Assembly (NCBI GenBank): GCA_030631875.1
Contig: DAOVKH010000087.1
Coordinates: 1-7,201, forward strand
Direction: 5' to 3'
Length of the DNA stretch: 7,201 nucleotides
From: Deltaproteobacteria bacterium
GTDB taxonomy: Bacteria > Desulfobacterota > GWC2-55-46 > DRQE01
The notes beneath the pieces are model-generated. The model saw only the letters and a program-made list of their open reading frames with translations. It was not told the origin of the DNA and ran no database searches. The position numbers and the translations under genes were made by a program. Positions 5,579 to 7,201 of this stretch are shown here, in pieces. Every line of letters starts with the position of its first letter. Position 1 is the first letter of the stretch.

Positions 5579-6631
5579 ATGCGTAAATTAAGGTTCAGAG
5601 CTGTATTGGTTTCCATAGTCGTTATCTCGGTATTCCTCGTTGGCATTAATGCGGCCGTTGCGAGGGACTCTGATTTCATAGAGGCGTTCAGGGAGGCTCT
5701 ATATGCCGGTGATAATGATAGGATGTCAGGGCTTATCGACGATAATCTCGATAGCGTTCCCGGCGAGGTGGACGGTTTTATCCCGGCGGTAAAGGATAAA
5801 GCAATAGACGATGCCGAGCGTGAGACGAGGTTCTTTCTACTTGAGATGATAACGACTCAATATAAGGATAAGACGCGCGACGCTGAGCCGCTGAAGGCCT
5901 TTAAGCGAGCGTACTTTGAATCAAGGTTGAGCGCCCCCATTCGGTCTAAGAAAAGAGGAGGGGTTCACCATGTCGAATTTGCTATGCAGGTTGGAGAGGT
6001 GCGTGATAAGTTTGCCCCCGATAATATTATTATAGACGCGGGTGATACCGTCAGGTGGACCAACAATAATAAGATAGCGCATCTCTTTGCCACATCGATG
6101 TTCATAGGAGAGAAGGGGATATTCACGCCGAGCATTAAGCCCGGTAAGACGTGGGAGTATACCTTTACAAAGCCCGGCAACTATTACCTTATATGCTTTG
6201 TGCATGTTGGGATGATAGCAAAGGTAAAGGTGCTTGGCGCGGAAGAACCCGAAGAAGAAGTTATTTTAGAAGAGGATGAAGAGACAGGAGAAGATACTAC
6301 TCCCATCAGCGATGGTATCCCCATGGAACCTGTAGGGTCACAGAGTAGTGTAGGTACCGATGATGATGAGGTTATGCCCAAAGAAGATATTAAAGTGGAG
6401 TCTGAGGCAGGGGCTGTTGAGCCTTCTGATGAACTTAAGATAGATAGTGAGCCGCTCAAAGGGTCTCAAGAGCCGTTGACCGATACGGATAATGACGATC
6501 TCAGATATGATTTTACCGATGATGACGATGAATTCATGGATGAAGGTGACGGCTTCCTGGATGACGACTTAGATGATGAGGAGCTTTTCTTTGACGATTT
6601 AGATGAAGACGAAGAGTTCTTGGAAGATTAA
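5579..6631 (+). CDS. Exported type-1 copper protein with acidic tail
   Basis: A 350-residue protein in four parts. Residues 1-29 are a Sec signal peptide (RKLRFR, hydrophobic 8-23, cleavage near VAR-DS). Residues 30-122 form a mostly helical domain I do not recognise, without cysteines. Residues 128-219 are a plastocyanin/azurin-like cupredoxin: DAGDTVRWTNNN, then H168 (IAHLF), KPGKTWEYTFTKPGNYYLIC, and the ligand cluster C206-x2-H209-x2-M212. Together these give the complete H-C-H-M type-1 copper site. Residues 221-350 are a tail with 57 Asp/Glu and only 5 Lys/Arg, ending in dense D/E runs broken by Phe/Leu pairs. The blue-copper centre implies one-electron transfer in the periplasm or at the cell surface; the partner is unknown. 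Single-domain cupredoxins are about 100-150 residues, so both the N-terminal domain and the tail are additions. It has its own promoter candidate and a shared terminator at 6670-6704. Confidence 0.9.
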   Translation: MRKLRFRAVLVSIVVISVFLVGINAAVARDSDFIEAFREALYAGDNDRMSGLIDDNLDSVPGEVDGFIPAVKDKAIDDAERETRFFLLEMITTQYKDKTRDAEPLKAFKRAYFESRLSAPIRSKKRGGVHHVEFAMQVGEVRDKFAPDNIIIDAGDTVRWTNNNKIAHLFATSMFIGEKGIFTPSIKPGKTWEYTFTKPGNYYLICFVHVGMIAKVKVLGAEEPEEEVILEEDEETGEDTTPISDGIPMEPVGSQSSVGTDDDEVMPKEDIKVESEAGAVEPSDELKIDSEPLKGSQEPLTDTDNDDLRYDFTDDDDEFMDEGDGFLDDDLDDEELFFDDLDEDEEFLED

Positions 6632-6669
6632 AGTTTTACAGTCGTTCTTTCTATGTAGAGTTATATAAA

Positions 6670-6704
6670 AAAGCGTCCTTCTCCTTAAAGGAGAAGGACG
6701 CTTT
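6670..6704. terminator. Bidirectional hairpin terminator between convergent genes
   Basis: AAAGCGTCCTTCTCC (6670-6684) pairs perfectly with GGAGAAGGACGCTTT (6690-6704), a 15-bp stem that two more T-A pairs can extend, around TTAAA. On the minus strand it is followed by a run of six U (from A6667-6672), a classic terminator for the CsgG-like gene. On the plus strand the tract is weaker (CTTTACATTTCTTT) but serves the cupredoxin gene. Confidence 0.9.
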
Positions 6705-6724
6705 ACATTTCTTTGCGAAAGTTT

Positions 6725-7201
6725 TTATCTTAACTCTTTTATCGTGTCTCCTACATTAAAGTCAGAGCCTGATACTATGCGTCCGTGGGAGATGACATCG
6801 TTTTGGTGAGACATCAGCTCTACCTCGCCAATCTTTCTCTCCATATGCCCTATGTTTCGCCCCGTGTCGGGGTCTACGAGAGCCTGACCTCGCTGGTAGA
6901 TTCCAAGGCGTGTGCCGACTTCGAGTCTGCTCTTTGTGCCTCCGCGGAATACGATGCTACTCGGCTCAACCAAGAGCACGCGTCCCTGAAATGGAACTTC
7001 ATTCAGCGTTGCTATCATCTTTGTCATCGCCTTTGTGAGGGCATCCCTCAACGCTCCGTCGCGAAGGCCGGGGTCATCGGAGCTCTTGCCGCCAACGCCC
7101 AAGATCTGCCTTACCTTCTTCTTGTATTCGCCCATGCCGCTGTCGGCAACGAGGCTCTTACCACTCGCTATATCCACGAGCGCGTAGTCGACCTGAACGC
7201 G
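6725..7201 (-). CDS. CsgG/FlgT-like envelope protein, C-terminal part (partial)
   Basis: The frame is open through the right edge, so the 5' end is missing; 158 C-terminal residues are visible. The first ~25 (VQVDYALVDIASGKSLVADS) match the CsgG-domain strand pair 'v.v.l.lvD..tG.v'. A helical stretch follows (LRDGALRDALTKAMTKMIATL), as at the end of CsgG/LpoB-type domains. The last ~80 residues resemble the C-terminal domain of FlgT-like proteins: VGTRLGIYQRG, LVDPDTGRNIGHME, IGEVELMS, and SDFNVGDTIKEL. Proteins with this pairing are usually outer-membrane-associated lipoproteins. A GTG at 7177 is an in-frame internal codon, not a start. Function (secretion channel, flagellar or cell-wall factor) cannot be settled from the fragment. 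Confidence 0.7.
   Translation of the reverse strand, partial: RVQVDYALVDIASGKSLVADSGMGEYKKKVRQILGVGGKSSDDPGLRDGALRDALTKAMTKMIATLNEVPFQGRVLLVEPSSIVFRGGTKSRLEVGTRLGIYQRGQALVDPDTGRNIGHMERKIGEVELMSHQNDVISHGRIVSGSDFNVGDTIKELR

Noticed and set aside
6480..6628. GAT/GAC-rich DNA as a tandem repeat or CRISPR-like array
   Set aside because: The repetition comes from Asp/Glu codons of the acidic tail; there is no fixed repeat unit or spacer structure.

Overview
The window looks like a chromosomal stretch of a Gram-negative (diderm) bacterium. Support comes from a lipobox-bearing lipoprotein, Sec signal peptides, and a CsgG/FlgT-like envelope protein at the right edge. The genes share one codon style, rich in ATA (Ile), AGG/AGA (Arg) and GAT/GAC. 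I see no insertion sequence, phage gene, CRISPR array, tRNA or rRNA. The nitrate/nitrite porter suggests an organism with nitrogen-oxide metabolism, but no nitrate or nitrite reductase is present, so I cannot name a lineage.

Layout from left to right. (1) 1-245 is the 3' end of a TPR-repeat gene. (2) 444-773 encodes a small exported four-cysteine protein of unknown function. (3) 774-1133 is a 360-base non-coding leader with two candidate promoters, an FNR-like half-match and a perfect 7-bp hairpin. It precedes a two-gene operon: a universal stress protein (1134-1547) and an NNP-family (NarK-type) nitrate/nitrite transporter (1607-3091), closed by a strong hairpin terminator at 3125-3154. (4) On the minus strand, 3205-3477 encodes a small zinc-ribbon protein with one membrane helix. 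(5) Divergent from it runs a plus-strand trio: an exported lipoprotein fusion of MsrA and MsrB (3597-4739), a cysteine-cluster (YkgJ-like) protein with a C-terminal SEC-C zinc motif (4781-5509), and an exported type-1 copper protein with a very acidic tail (5579-6631). The copper-protein gene has its own good promoter candidate at 5506-5534. (6) A 15-bp hairpin at 6670-6704 separates this trio from a convergent, 5'-truncated CsgG/FlgT-like gene (6725-7201, minus).

Two functional themes stand out. The first is a stress-sensor/transport pair: an ATP-binding-type UspA protein beside a nitrate/nitrite porter, with near-identical ribosome binding sites. The second is an extracytoplasmic redox block: membrane-anchored methionine sulfoxide repair next to an exported cupredoxin, with a cysteine/zinc protein between them. 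The most unusual single gene is the cupredoxin, which joins an uncharacterised helical domain, a blue-copper domain and a ~130-residue tail with 57 Asp/Glu.
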